Shown here: positions 53,611 to 63,106 of the stretch, piece after piece
Layout of the letters: each line of letters begins with the position of its first letter
Numbering within the stretch: position 1 is the stretch's first letter
From: Chitinophagaceae bacterium
GTDB lineage: Bacteria; Bacteroidota; Bacteroidia; Chitinophagales; Chitinophagaceae
Assembly: GCA_016710935.1 (NCBI GenBank)
Contig: JADJTY010000009.1
Span: 259,016-323,015, forward strand
Direction of reading: 5' to 3'
Length of the DNA: 64,000 nt
Program-made: the position numbers and the translations under genes
The notes under the pieces: generated by a model
Databases searched by the model: none
Seen by the model: the letters and a program-made list of their open reading frames with translations, nothing else
Told to the model about the DNA's origin: nothing

Positions 53611-54027
53611 TTAATAAACCTCTTCAAAAAAGTCAGTTAACGTTACTATTTTAGTTACGCCAAATTTCTTCAATATTAATAGGTCTTTGTCACCGGTTAT
53701 TAAAAAATCAGCATTACCATCAATTGCCAAAGCCAGCAAAAAATTATCTTTTGGGTCTCTGCAAACAGTGATTTCGGACTGCACATTCACAAAATCGGCA
53801 AACTCATCAATTGTTTCCAGAAGATTTTCAATATCAGATTGAGCAAAATAACGCCTGAGTTTAGGACGCTTTGTTACTTCTATAAATTCAGCAAGAAGTT
53901 CATTGCTAAAAACCAATATACAGTTTCTTTCAAACAGTAACGTATCAAGCTTAGAAAAATCGTTTTTTAAAAGGAAACTCACCCATAGGTTGGTGTCTAA
54001 TATTATGCGCTTTACTTTATTTCGCAT
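53611..54027 (-). CDS. PIN domain toxin-like ribonuclease
   Basis: A 138-residue PIN domain protein, the toxin type of VapBC-like systems. It starts VKRIILDTNLWVSFLLKND (first Asp), has NELLAEFIEVTKRPKL (conserved Glu), CRDPKDNFLLALAIDGNAD (Asp pair) and FLITGDKDLL (last Asp). All four acidic residues of the metal site are present. Its ATG at 54027 overlaps the presumed antitoxin by 11 bases. Confidence 0.9.
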   Translation of the reverse strand: MRNKVKRIILDTNLWVSFLLKNDFSKLDTLLFERNCILVFSNELLAEFIEVTKRPKLRRYFAQSDIENLLETIDEFADFVNVQSEITVCRDPKDNFLLALAIDGNADFLITGDKDLLILKKFGVTKIVTLTDFFEEVY

Positions 54028-54230
54028 ATCGTTTGGTTCTTACCATTTCAACTTCTTTGGTAATCACATCTAAGGAGGGCGCAGATTTATTTTTTGTTCG
54101 CAATTTCTTCAGAACACTCGAAAACCCTGTTTTAGAAAACATCCTGAATACTAATAAGCTTTAAATCTGCAAGGTCATTCAGCAGTTTTCTTGCTTTAGG
54201 ATTAATTATATTAACTTTTAGCGTATTCAT
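54017..54230 (-). CDS. putative antitoxin of the PIN toxin, frameshifted
   Basis: ATG at 54230 starts MNTLKVNIINPKARKLLNDL, the form of small antitoxins paired with PIN toxins. The frame stops early at GTTTTCTAA. One base changed there gives FSKTGFSSVLKKLRTKNKS and a stop at 54017, overlapping the PIN start. About 70 residues in all. Identification rests mainly on position and size. Confidence 0.6.
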
Positions 54231-54266
54231 ACGTCAAATATAAAGAAAAAATAAGCCTTCTCAAAA

Positions 54267-54569
54267 TCAGTCAGCTTTCCTTTCATAGATCAGTATCTTG
54301 TCTTTATCAACAAATGACTTAACATATTTAGACAAACCTTCCGCACTTACCAGGTCTATTTTTAATTTTAGCAGATCCTCCAGTTCTACCTGGTAACCGA
54401 AAAATTTCATACCAATTGGTCGACTGTGATCAAGTTCTACCAATATATCCAGGTCACTGTTTTTATTCGCTTCATTTCTGGCATAAGAACCAAACAGGTA
54501 TGCCTTCTTAACCGGACGAACGGAAAAGAAATGTTGCAGTATTAACATATCTTTAGATGATAAATTCAT
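54267..54569 (-). CDS. MNT-type nucleotidyltransferase domain protein
   Basis: A 100-residue protein with KKAYLFGSYARNEANKNSDL followed by DILVEL, the GSYARGxxxxxSDLDL-type nucleotidyltransferase signature at about residues 22-48, and a C-terminal LKIDLVSAEGLSKYV segment. It is a lone MNT protein, as at 51813. No HEPN partner gene is seen. ATG at 54569. Confidence 0.85.
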   Translation of the reverse strand: MNLSSKDMLILQHFFSVRPVKKAYLFGSYARNEANKNSDLDILVELDHSRPIGMKFFGYQVELEDLLKLKIDLVSAEGLSKYVKSFVDKDKILIYERKAD

Positions 54570-54697
54570 ATTATAAAGGTAAACTTTATTTTCAGATTTT
54601 GTTTTAGGATCATATTACTTTAACAATGGTGAATAAAAGCGGCAATTCCCGTATGTGAGGCTTTATTTAGCCCTGTGGCACAGAAGCCTCCATTCGC

Positions 54698-56033
54698 TTA
54701 GGTTAAATCCTCCCGATCTATCGGGAGGTGGTGGGGGCTAAACATCTCCTCATACTGCCTCCTGATCCCTTCCACATCCACTGCACTATCTGCATATGCT
54801 CTTGCGCCCTTACTCCATGCTTCCAGTTCTTCCTGGCCCATTCCGGCAAATCGTTCAATGGCCTGCACCAGTTCTGCTGTATCTGTCAATGAAACATTCA
54901 TACCTGCCTTTGCATCTTCCAGTTTATTCCACGGTGTATTGTTACTGGTGATCACCGGCCTGCCTGCACTCAGTGCTTCATAAATAGCGTGGCCAAAATT
55001 TTCACTCTTGCTGGGCAAAATAAAAACATGGCTTGCTGCCAGTGCAGCTGCAATCTTATCCGGTGCAATATCACCATGATAGTTCACCGTAATATTCGGA
55101 GGCAGTTTTTTTATTTGTGCTTCACAGGCCTCCCAGTATTGTTTATCTTTTATTGGCCCGTAAATATTATACTCAATGCTCAACTCCCCACGGAGCCTGT
55201 CATCCTGAGTTTGTCGAAGGATGTCACCCTGCCAGTCCCGCTCATTGCGGGGAGCCTGTCGAAGGGTGTCTCTACGAAGCCATGCTTCACTTACGGCCAA
55301 CGATTCCAAGACAAACAAAACATTCTTCATCGCACTTACCAACGCAACCGAAACCAGTTTCAACTGCCCAACTTCTTTTTGCACCACCGGCTGCACAGCA
55401 CATTGGGAAAATTTGCAGCTACTTTTACGTTTACCGAATTCCAAAAACCTGCTGTATATATTTCTTCTCCGCCTCATCCGTAGCATGAAAAACAATTTGG
55501 TTTTGCAGCCCCAGTATTTTCCAAAGCCCCAGGTATATCTTTTTCTTAAAACCCTTTTGGCTTAATGCTCCGGGATGCAACATACCCCTTACCGAAATTA
55601 TTTTTTTAACACCCCTGCAAAACAACAAAGGCTTTGCATTAAACTGCCAATCGTAAATACCGGTTATAAAAAGATGATCGGGTTTTTCTTTTTTTATCTC
55701 CTGCTGTAATACCGGTAAAATATTATTGGCACTGCTGTACCAAACTTTTGTTTGCTTATTATATTGTACCCATTCATCAAATGCAACGCCCTTCAATAAA
55801 CTGCCATCCAAATCTTTATTGCTGCAGAAGATTTTGAATTCCATCGCACTATTGCCCATTGCCTCTTGCCCTTTTGCCAATTGCATATTGCCCATTGCAC
55901 TCACCATATTAGCAACAGACTGTATTGGGCCACCGGCTTTATAGGCTGGCTGGAACCAGGGTGGAATGAATATCTTTTTCAGGAGGTTGTGGGTAAACGA
56001 TGAAATATTTTTTCCAAAGTTGGAAAATAACAA
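54698..56033 (-). pseudogene. glycosyltransferase family 4, with repeat insertions and two frameshifts
   Basis: GT-B fold transferase. The N-terminal part has KKIFIPPWFQPAYKAGGPIQ, KKEKPDHLFITGIYDWQF and ISVRGMLHPGALSQKGFKKK, and ends near 55431. The C-terminal part has the nucleotide-sugar site LPSKSENFGHAIYEALSAGR then PVITSNNTPW. Breaks are needed near 55436 and 55398. Two stretches look inserted: a GN-Q-A repeat at 55841-55900, and about 35 residues at 55168-55285 made of CATCCTGAG...GTCGAAGGATG-type repeats. The C-terminal PIDREDLT comes from another palindrome (CCTCCCGAT..ATCGGGAGG). The start is TTG at 56033 or CTG at 55982. Confidence 0.82.
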
Positions 56034-56036
56034 AAA

Positions 56037-57319
56037 TTAAAAACAAGATTTTACAAAATGGCCAAGTATTGTTTGCAATTCACAATCAGGACGTATTGGG
56101 TAATAAAAAACAAGTGGTGTAAAGATAACAATAATGGAAAATATTACTTAACTTATAAAATACTTTCAGTGATTCACTATATAAAAGACCTAAGAAAAAC
56201 ATAAAAATACATCCCCCAGTAATCCCGAAATTTACATATGCATCTCCAACTGAACTGAGGGCCATTGAGGTTCCTTTTCGCAATTGCAGCCCGGTATATT
56301 TTTTAAATAATTCCTGGTCTCCGGCTTTTAGTTTACCAGGTGCAATAACCCGGGGTAAAACAGCTGCGGTAATAATTTGATTCAACTCTTCTCCATAGGA
56401 AAAAGGCACTACAGCCGGAACTGTTTTCAAAATATTAGTTACAATATACCCCTGGTTAATACGCACAATACTCTTTGCAAGGGTCTTTGAGCTAAAGTAT
56501 CCCTCCTCTTTCTGATTTTCTTCATAAACATTTGCCAATGTTTCTAAACCCCAACTTTCCTTCTTCCCATGTAGCTGCCCGATAGTTTTTTTAATCCCTG
56601 AATGATTAATGTTAATATTATAAATAAAGTGGCAAGAGTGTTTTTGTATATACAGAAGGTTTATACTTTAGAGCAAATACTACACCTAAAAATATTAACC
56701 AGGTAATTAAATCATGAAACATGGCCCACTTAAAGATGAAGCAATAATAGAGCCGTACACACTATTGCCAATGGCAATGGTTTTAATTTTGATTCCCTAA
56801 AAGGATCATAAATACTCCTATAAATTTTAAGCCGCCCAATAAATAAAAAACAAAGGCCAGATCTGAAGAAAACTGGTTTGAAACTAAGCTTGAAGTAAAC
56901 CCGATTCCGATTAATAAAAAAGGAATTATTTGATGAGATGCAACATATTTTTTTATTTTATCAATATCAATTACTTCTCCCTGAAGTCGTTTACTTGTAA
57001 TATGAAGACCCAAAATAAAGCTGACAACGGCCGGTATGGCATAGCTAAAATAAGCGTCTGATGAAATTTTCATGTATATTTTTGCAACATCAACATTATA
57101 GGCTAAGGTGGGTCCAAATAAAAGCTGCAAACTCATGAGAGATCCAAAAGATAACGCACAGGTATTACATATCCAATTGAATAGAACAGTAAAAAAACTG
57201 GTGGAGCGAATTATAATGGCCAGATAGGTGTACACAGTAATGCCCGGTATTAATACTGCCAATACAGCAATAACCAGGAATACAGTCCAATTGATATTTA
57301 CCCTGAATAACGTATTCAC
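56037..57319 (-). pseudogene. Wzy-like oligosaccharide repeat-unit polymerase, broken
   Basis: Hydrophobic pieces of one multi-spanning protein. ATG at 57319 opens a first half with about six TM segments (WTVFLVIAVLAVLIPGITVY, YFSYAIPAVVSFILGLHI). The second half (about 56538-56086) has a large extracellular loop with YIVTNILKTVPAVVPFSYGE and SMALSSVGDAYVNFGITGG, then more TM helices. The layout matches O-antigen/EPS polymerases, which are poorly conserved in sequence. At least three frame changes are needed between 56783 and 56538 and near the end. The identification is moderately sure. Confidence 0.65.
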
Positions 57320-57356
57320 ATTTCTTTTTTAGTTGCCCAGATCATTACAGAACCCG

Positions 57357-58167
57357 TTAACCTGGGAGCATGTATAATTTTTCTAGTTTACCCTTTGATA
57401 AAACAAATAATTTGTATCCTTTTGGTGACCAAATGGTTTTGAGCATCGCCCGGTTTAATCCTTCTGCCCTGTTTTCACTTAGTTTTCAAACTCAAAAAGA
57501 ATATCAGGAGGCGGTTCGAATCCAAGAGATTCTCAGGCCTTTCAAAAGCATAATACTCATAGCCCTCTATATCAATTTTAATAATATTAGGCACAGCAAT
57601 ATTATTGTTCTTAAGTAAGCTGTCTAATTTTATTGTTACTACATTTTCAATTTCCTCTTTAATATCTTTTGAAAAATGCCCCTTCCCAAATTGATTTTTT
57701 GGACTATAAAAATGAACCAGTTCATCGTCATTACTTGAAATTGCCTTATTGACCAATAAAATATTATCCAAGTTGTTAAGCTTTATATTTTCAGCTAAAT
57801 AAGAAAAAATTGTTTTCGATGCTTCTATACAAATTCCCTTAACATTTTTCTTTCTTGTCAGACCCGGGATTGCAATACTGCCGATATTGGCACCGATATC
57901 AACATAAATTCCCCCATCGGGTATGTTATTAATTATGAAATCAGAAGTTTCTTTTTCATAAATGCCATTGATAAATATTTCATAGCCGATATTTTCTTTT
58001 ATATTCGGTAACCTGTATTTTAAACCGAAACCTCCGGTTATAATTACATTTTCAATCTGTTTTATTTGCTTTTTAAAAAACAATCTGCCTAACCGTTGTT
58101 TTCCCGTGAAATCAGGCAACCACCTGAATATCGTATTTATAGAATTTGTATTATTTTCCATCAGCAT
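57357..58167 (-). pseudogene. FkbM family methyltransferase, frameshifted near the 3' end
   Basis: SAM-dependent methyltransferase. ATG at 58167. GGIYVDIGANIGSIAIPGL near residues 85-103 is the SAM-binding loop. GICIEASKTIFSYLAENIKL, VTIKLDSLL and IIKIDIEGYEYYAFERPENL are typical FkbM motifs. The listed frame stops at 57475. Continuing in other frames gives FEFEN, AEGLNRAMLKTIWSPKGYK and a stop at 57357, so at least two indels lie near 57480-57520. It probably methylates a sugar of the polysaccharide. It overlaps the next transferase gene by 7 bases. Confidence 0.82.
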
Positions 58168-59324
58168 TTAGTTAACACTACATTTTCAATATTTTTTCGA
58201 ATTTTTAATATGGACCAGTCTTGAATATATCTTTTTGATTGTTGACCCATTTCCCGCATTCTATTTTTATCATTCATTAATTTCATTTTATTCAACAGGT
58301 CTGACTCAGACCCACTTTTAAAAACATACCCGTTTTTACCATCCTCAACCAGATCTGCAGCACATCCGCATTTATCACTTACAATGACTGGCCGGCCGCA
58401 AGCCATTGCTTCATTAACAGCTAATCCCCAGGTTTCACCAGGGCCAGATGATGGCAGTATGAATACATCTCCAATCCGGTAAATAAGCGGCATTATCGAT
58501 TGATTTTGAAAATCCAAAAAATGAATATTTCCTTCTGTGTATTTCCGTTTCAATTCCGGTTCTAATATCCCGTTACCTACAATCACCAGGTGTGCATTAT
58601 TGCTTAATTTTTGAAATGCCTTTATTAATAGTTCAGGATTTTTTTTCTTTTCCAGCTTGCCGGCAAACAAATAAACAAATGCAGATTCATTTATTCCCAG
58701 TTCCTGCTTTTTTTTACGGATTTTTTCATACATCGTACAATCTTCCTGTCCGAAACGTTCATTATCGATTGCATGTGGAACAAAATATAATTGACTTTCC
58801 TTTAAACCGTAATTTAAATAATACTGCTTATTTGCCTTCCCTACATATAATGCATAATCAGCAAATCGATATACCCAGTTCAGCAAAATATACCTTGCAA
58901 CATTTTTTAAGAAGCCTTTCTCGTCCAGCAAATTCGAATCACCCCGGAATAAAACAGGTAACTTTTCTTTAAAATACCGCATACACGACAAATGACTTGT
59001 AAAATTCCAACCGTTAATTAGTATTACATCAGGTCCCCAGTTCTTTATCTCATTAATTAAAGTGGGATTCTTAATACCTTTAAAATGATGACTTCCTGGA
59101 TGCTTTGAAATATTATTTATAAAGCAATACTCAAAACCTTCCAATAAGGGTATGTCCCATTCAATTGGAATACCAAACCCATTGTCATTGATTACTCTGG
59201 ATTCAGATTGCCCCCAAGTGAAGAATACCTTAAGTTCAATATTAACTGATTCACTTAAACATTTAAACCAGGGAGAATTATATTGAATAGGATGAGTTGT
59301 TACTATGGCAAGTCTTTTACTCAA
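58161..59324 (-). CDS. glycosyltransferase family 4
   Basis: An intact 387-residue GT-B transferase. N-terminal SKRLAIVTTHPIQYNSPWF, then VILINGWNFTSHLSCMRYF. The donor-binding domain has FVYLFAGKLEKKKNPELLIK, HLVIVGNGILEPEL and FILPSSGPGETWGLAVNEA followed by MACGRPVIV, with the E-x7-E type motif. The TTG at 59324 overlaps the preceding gene's stop. It is the only fully intact GT4 in the locus. Confidence 0.92.
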   Translation of the reverse strand: MSKRLAIVTTHPIQYNSPWFKCLSESVNIELKVFFTWGQSESRVINDNGFGIPIEWDIPLLEGFEYCFINNISKHPGSHHFKGIKNPTLINEIKNWGPDVILINGWNFTSHLSCMRYFKEKLPVLFRGDSNLLDEKGFLKNVARYILLNWVYRFADYALYVGKANKQYYLNYGLKESQLYFVPHAIDNERFGQEDCTMYEKIRKKKQELGINESAFVYLFAGKLEKKKNPELLIKAFQKLSNNAHLVIVGNGILEPELKRKYTEGNIHFLDFQNQSIMPLIYRIGDVFILPSSGPGETWGLAVNEAMACGRPVIVSDKCGCAADLVEDGKNGYVFKSGSESDLLNKMKLMNDKNRMREMGQQSKRYIQDWSILKIRKNIENVVLTKC

Positions 59325-60220
59325 ATTTTAAAAGATTTTTTCTTTACTAATTCAATTTTCTTCAATGCCCTGAAATAAGAAAATTCAGCATTTGTCAATC
59401 GTCCAAAATAATGCTCGGGAGATTCCTTTTTTGGATAATCCAAAAATGCCATATTCCCTGCAGAGAAGGAACTACTCTTTTATTAAGCACCCCATATTTA
59501 AGAATGATTAAAGTTTTAGCAAAAATCAAAAAAGGCCACAAATATTTTGGGTAATAAAAATACGATATGTACAAAATATTATTTACACAGGATTTCCATT
59601 GCTTTTTATAAGACCTGTTATTTTTCTCTTCATTGTATCAGGATTGTACCAGGGAGATAAAATATAAGATAACCCTTTTTTAAACAGTTTATGGAAAACT
59701 CCTGTTCTTCAAAAGCGTATGCCATATTGCTTTCATTATAAAATCCACAATTCCGCAATACCGATGCTCTTATTATGTTCCCACATCCAATAAATTCTGA
59801 AATCTGAAATGGTGCAGGGTTAACAGTTGTAAACTCCTTTGAACTTTCATATTCACCATCTCTGATATCCAATGAAAGCACACCAACGTTTTCATTTTTT
59901 CGGGGAAATCAATTGATTGGCTTAATGAATCAGCATAAACAAAACAAGTATCGTCATCCAGTGTAACAAAATAATCGAAATCCAATTTTTGCATTAATAG
60001 ATTTCTTGCTTTTTTATAATTCCACCGAATGCTCATTGATGACAATTTCACATTCAGGGTAATTTTTTAATGCCGCTATTGTATTATCGGTACACCCGTC
60101 ACAAAATATCCTCACAGTCATATTCTGACAGTTTAACTTCCGGATACTGTCTAAACATTGTACAAAGCCTGACTACCCTGTTTTTGTGGCAATTCCGATT
60201 ACTACTTTTGGCGTTTCCAT
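59321..60220 (-). pseudogene. glycosyltransferase family 2, multiply frameshifted
   Basis: ATG at 60220 starts METPKVVIGIATKNR-like sequence, then (in other frames) VRIFCDGCTDNTIAALKNYP, FDYFVTLDDDTCFVYADSLS with the DDD metal site, DGEYESSKEFTTVNPAPFQI, FIGCGNIIRASVLRNCGFY and SNMAYAFEEQEFSINCLKKG, and a tail LTNAEFSYFRALKKIEL ending at 59321. At least four frame changes are required. It would be a GT-A transferase close to rhamnosyltransferases. Confidence 0.75.
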
Positions 60221-61135
60221 ATACATAAATAAATAACAGCGATTAATCCGGCAATATTCTTTAATTTCAATGCTTTTAACCGGTAAAAATATAAAAACAG
60301 TAAACTTGATTTGAATTTTAATTGGCTATCCCCAGACCGTTTACGGTTAATGGACTCTATTTTAAGTCTGTTCAATTCCAGATAATAGCAATCCCTGAAC
60401 GCTTTTTTAAATGACCCGTTTTGATGATACTCCAAAAGCTGGGAATGTGTAAATATGATCGGTAAAATTTTAATTTCAATTCCCTTCACGAACAATTCAT
60501 GAGTAATAAAAAAATCTTCCAGAAAATACGATTCCTGAAATATTCCTGAAACAAAGCTGATATCCCTCTTTTTGAAAATTATTAAATACCAAAAACCACC
60601 AGTTGCCCATTCTACTGAATTTATCTCATCGGTATATAAAGGAGGGAAATTATAGGAACAAAAGCTTTTCCCTTGAATATCTTTATACGACTTCTTTTGC
60701 ATCCCCGAAAGCCAGGAATAGTACCATTTAATACCTTTATTAAACGGATAATCTTCCTTTAAATAGAAACCGGATAAGTATGGTGCAAGAATTTCTGGTT
60801 TCTATTTTCAGCAACGTAATTCAGTAAATTTTTATTTTGCCGTTTTCCAAAATAATATCATCGTCCAGAAAAAAATAAGTTGACTTATCAAAGCTACAAT
60901 TTCTGATTCCGGCATCCCGGGAAAAAGCAGCATTGTTTTTATCATCATAATAACTATTTACTCCGTCAATTTTGGGGTCAGTTGCACGATTTGAAACAAG
61001 TATTAATTCATGCTCAATATTTAACTCTTTAAATATCGATATTAACAGGAGGAGATTATTTCTCGTTATTTCATTCAGCTTCCTGGTTGGTATAACAACC
61101 GAAACAGTTTGTTTATGGCCAGATTCCAAGACCAT
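60202..61135 (-). pseudogene. glycosyltransferase family 2, frameshifted
   Basis: ATG at 61135 gives TVSVVIPTRKLNEITRNNLL and STYFFLDDDIILENGKIK with the metal-binding DDD. After a break near 60820 the rest continues (KSYKDIQGKSFCSYNFPPLY, WATGGFWYLIIFKKRDISF, FLEDFFITHELFVKGIEIKI) and ends at 60202 with a hydrophobic C-terminal helix. Two or more indels lie between 60700 and 60825. It overlaps the start of the next GT2 gene by 19 bases. Confidence 0.78.
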
Positions 61136-61147
61136 GCATAATAAATT

Positions 61148-61911
61148 TTACCATTCTTTAAAAGCGTTTTCATGAATTGTCAACCCCGTTTTCGCTATTA
61201 TTTTATCAAGATCAGTATCCTCATTAATTTTAATTAATCCGTCAATTTCAATGATCTTGGACTCCCATTTTTTCCCCAGGTCCCTGTCCCAATACATTGA
61301 ATAACCCGAATCAAGTGCTATTTTCCGGTATTCAGCCTTCTTGTTATTTGTTCCCGATTTCTAAATTGATAATGGGCAAACTTTATAAATTTTTTTGTAG
61401 CAATTCCCGGGTGTAAAGGAATGGAATCTCCTACATTCCAAACCAGCTTTTTCCGATACTTAATAAACCGTTGTTCGCAAGATGGGATTAATGCGTATTT
61501 GAAATTATCAAATTCAAACTGAGTATCGTATATATTATCCTTTGTAAACTGGTATTCAATATTGGCGCCAAAAACCATTGAAATCCAGGGTTTAAGACTT
61601 CCCAGGAAATCACGGGGGTCATCAATATAAAATTTATCAGCATCCATTTTAAAACAAACCCAATCGCCATCAGTAAGTTCATGCCTGAAATACTCAAAAA
61701 CTTCCTGGCGCAAAGCATCCCTGTAAGGAACATCACTGCATTTATATGGAATGATCTCCGCCGATTTCAAGCGGTTTACAATTTCCCAGGTTTTGTCTGT
61801 GCTCCCGTTATCAAAGACATAAATTTTTATCGCACCATTTGGCAGCTGCGGCAAATTCTTCTCAATAATATCTTCCTCATTCTTAACTAAACTAATTGCA
61901 TAAATCTTCAT
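61148..61911 (-). CDS. glycosyltransferase family 2-like protein, frameshifted near 61330
   Basis: ATG at 61911. MKIYAISLVKNEEDIIEKNL and KIYVFDNGSTDKTWEIVNRL are standard GT2 starts, and DWVCFKMDADKFYIDDP holds a DAD-type metal site. The frame stops at 61318, but another frame continues KKAEYRKIALDSGYSMYWDR, KWESKIIEIDGLIKINEDTD and stops at 61148. One base near 61330 would restore it. Members of this branch are WbbL/TPR-free transferases of unknown acceptor. Confidence 0.8.
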
Positions 61912-63106
61912 ATACTGCTGTAATTCGTGTTGTTAAATGTTCAAAAGTTTCCATTTTAATATGGTCGTTTCTTTTGTAATTATTTTTGCCTTCTTTAAAG
62001 CTTCGACAATAGCTGATGGCGTGTTGTGCCTTAATTAACTGACCATTAACTCCCTGTTGAAATATTTCTGTAAACCCGGTACATCTGTTCCAATAACATA
62101 CAATCCTGCAGTAATTGCTTCCTGGATAACCAATCGCATCATTTCATATGCTACGGATGGCAAAATCAGTACATCATAATTTTTTAAAATGGTACTTATT
62201 TCATCAAACAAAAAAACACCCCTGTATTTAATGTTACTAGTATCTAATTTTTCTAAGTCAATTTCCAAAGGTGGACCAAAAACTGATAACGAGATACCTG
62301 ATTTATCGAGCATTTCAAATGCCTGTATCAAGATATCTAGACCTTTTAACCTGGTTAATCGGGCCAATATAAACTACATTTAACTTTTCTACATCAAGCC
62401 CATCCACCTTTTATTTTATCATTTACCTTAACAGCCGGCCTGATTAAAATAATTTTTTTTTCATTATTTTATTGTGTACCAAAACTCCTGCGTAATGCTC
62501 ATTTAAAACCATTATTTTGTCAAAGTTATTAGTTGCCTTTTTAAAGTTCCACTTTTTAAAAGATAAATTTATTATTTGCTTTAAATTCCCAACCGGTGTA
62601 TTTTGTTCCCGGTAATTCAGGCATTTATTACATCTATTCACCAATATTTCACCATCACAAACCGACTTATCCAGGCCATTAATCAGGTTGCCATTTGTAC
62701 ACGTAAAATTGACAATGTGTGGAGTGAAAATAATTTTTAAAGCTTGTTTTCTGGCTGCTTTTATGTAGGGAAGCTGATATGGTTCATAACAATGAAAGTG
62801 AACCAGGTCATATTTATTGAGGGTGATTAATTTTTCCCATGATGCTGCGGCTTCAGAATACTTTATACCGTATGCAATCCATTTATTTGCTGTGGGATTC
62901 GAATCCGGAAGTATGATCTCTGTGAAATATTCCTTCTTGATTATTTCTATATGTTGTTGGTTCTGGAGTGGGTAAACAATTGAAACATCATGTATTTCCG
63001 ACTGGTACCTGGCTATTTCTAAAATATATTTTTCTGTCCCACCCAAGGTCCCCCAACTGGACCATGGAAAAAAATGAATGATTTTCAATCTTTTGAAATT
63101 GTCCAT
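61892..63106 (-). pseudogene. glycosyltransferase family 4, frameshifted
   Basis: ATG at 63106 (MDNFKRLKIIHFFPWSSWGT) is preferred over longer starts. LGGTEKYILEIARYQSEIHD is the acceptor-side loop. CDGEILVNRCNKCLNYREQN and FDKIMVLNEHYAGVL are typical of the GT4 group with a Cys-rich insert. After breaks near 62445 and 62350, VEKLNVVYIG, ARLTRLKGLDILIQAFEMLD and VIQEAITAGLYVIGTDVPG follow. A last change near 62035 leads to a stop at 61892, overlapping the next gene. At least three indels. Confidence 0.78.
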
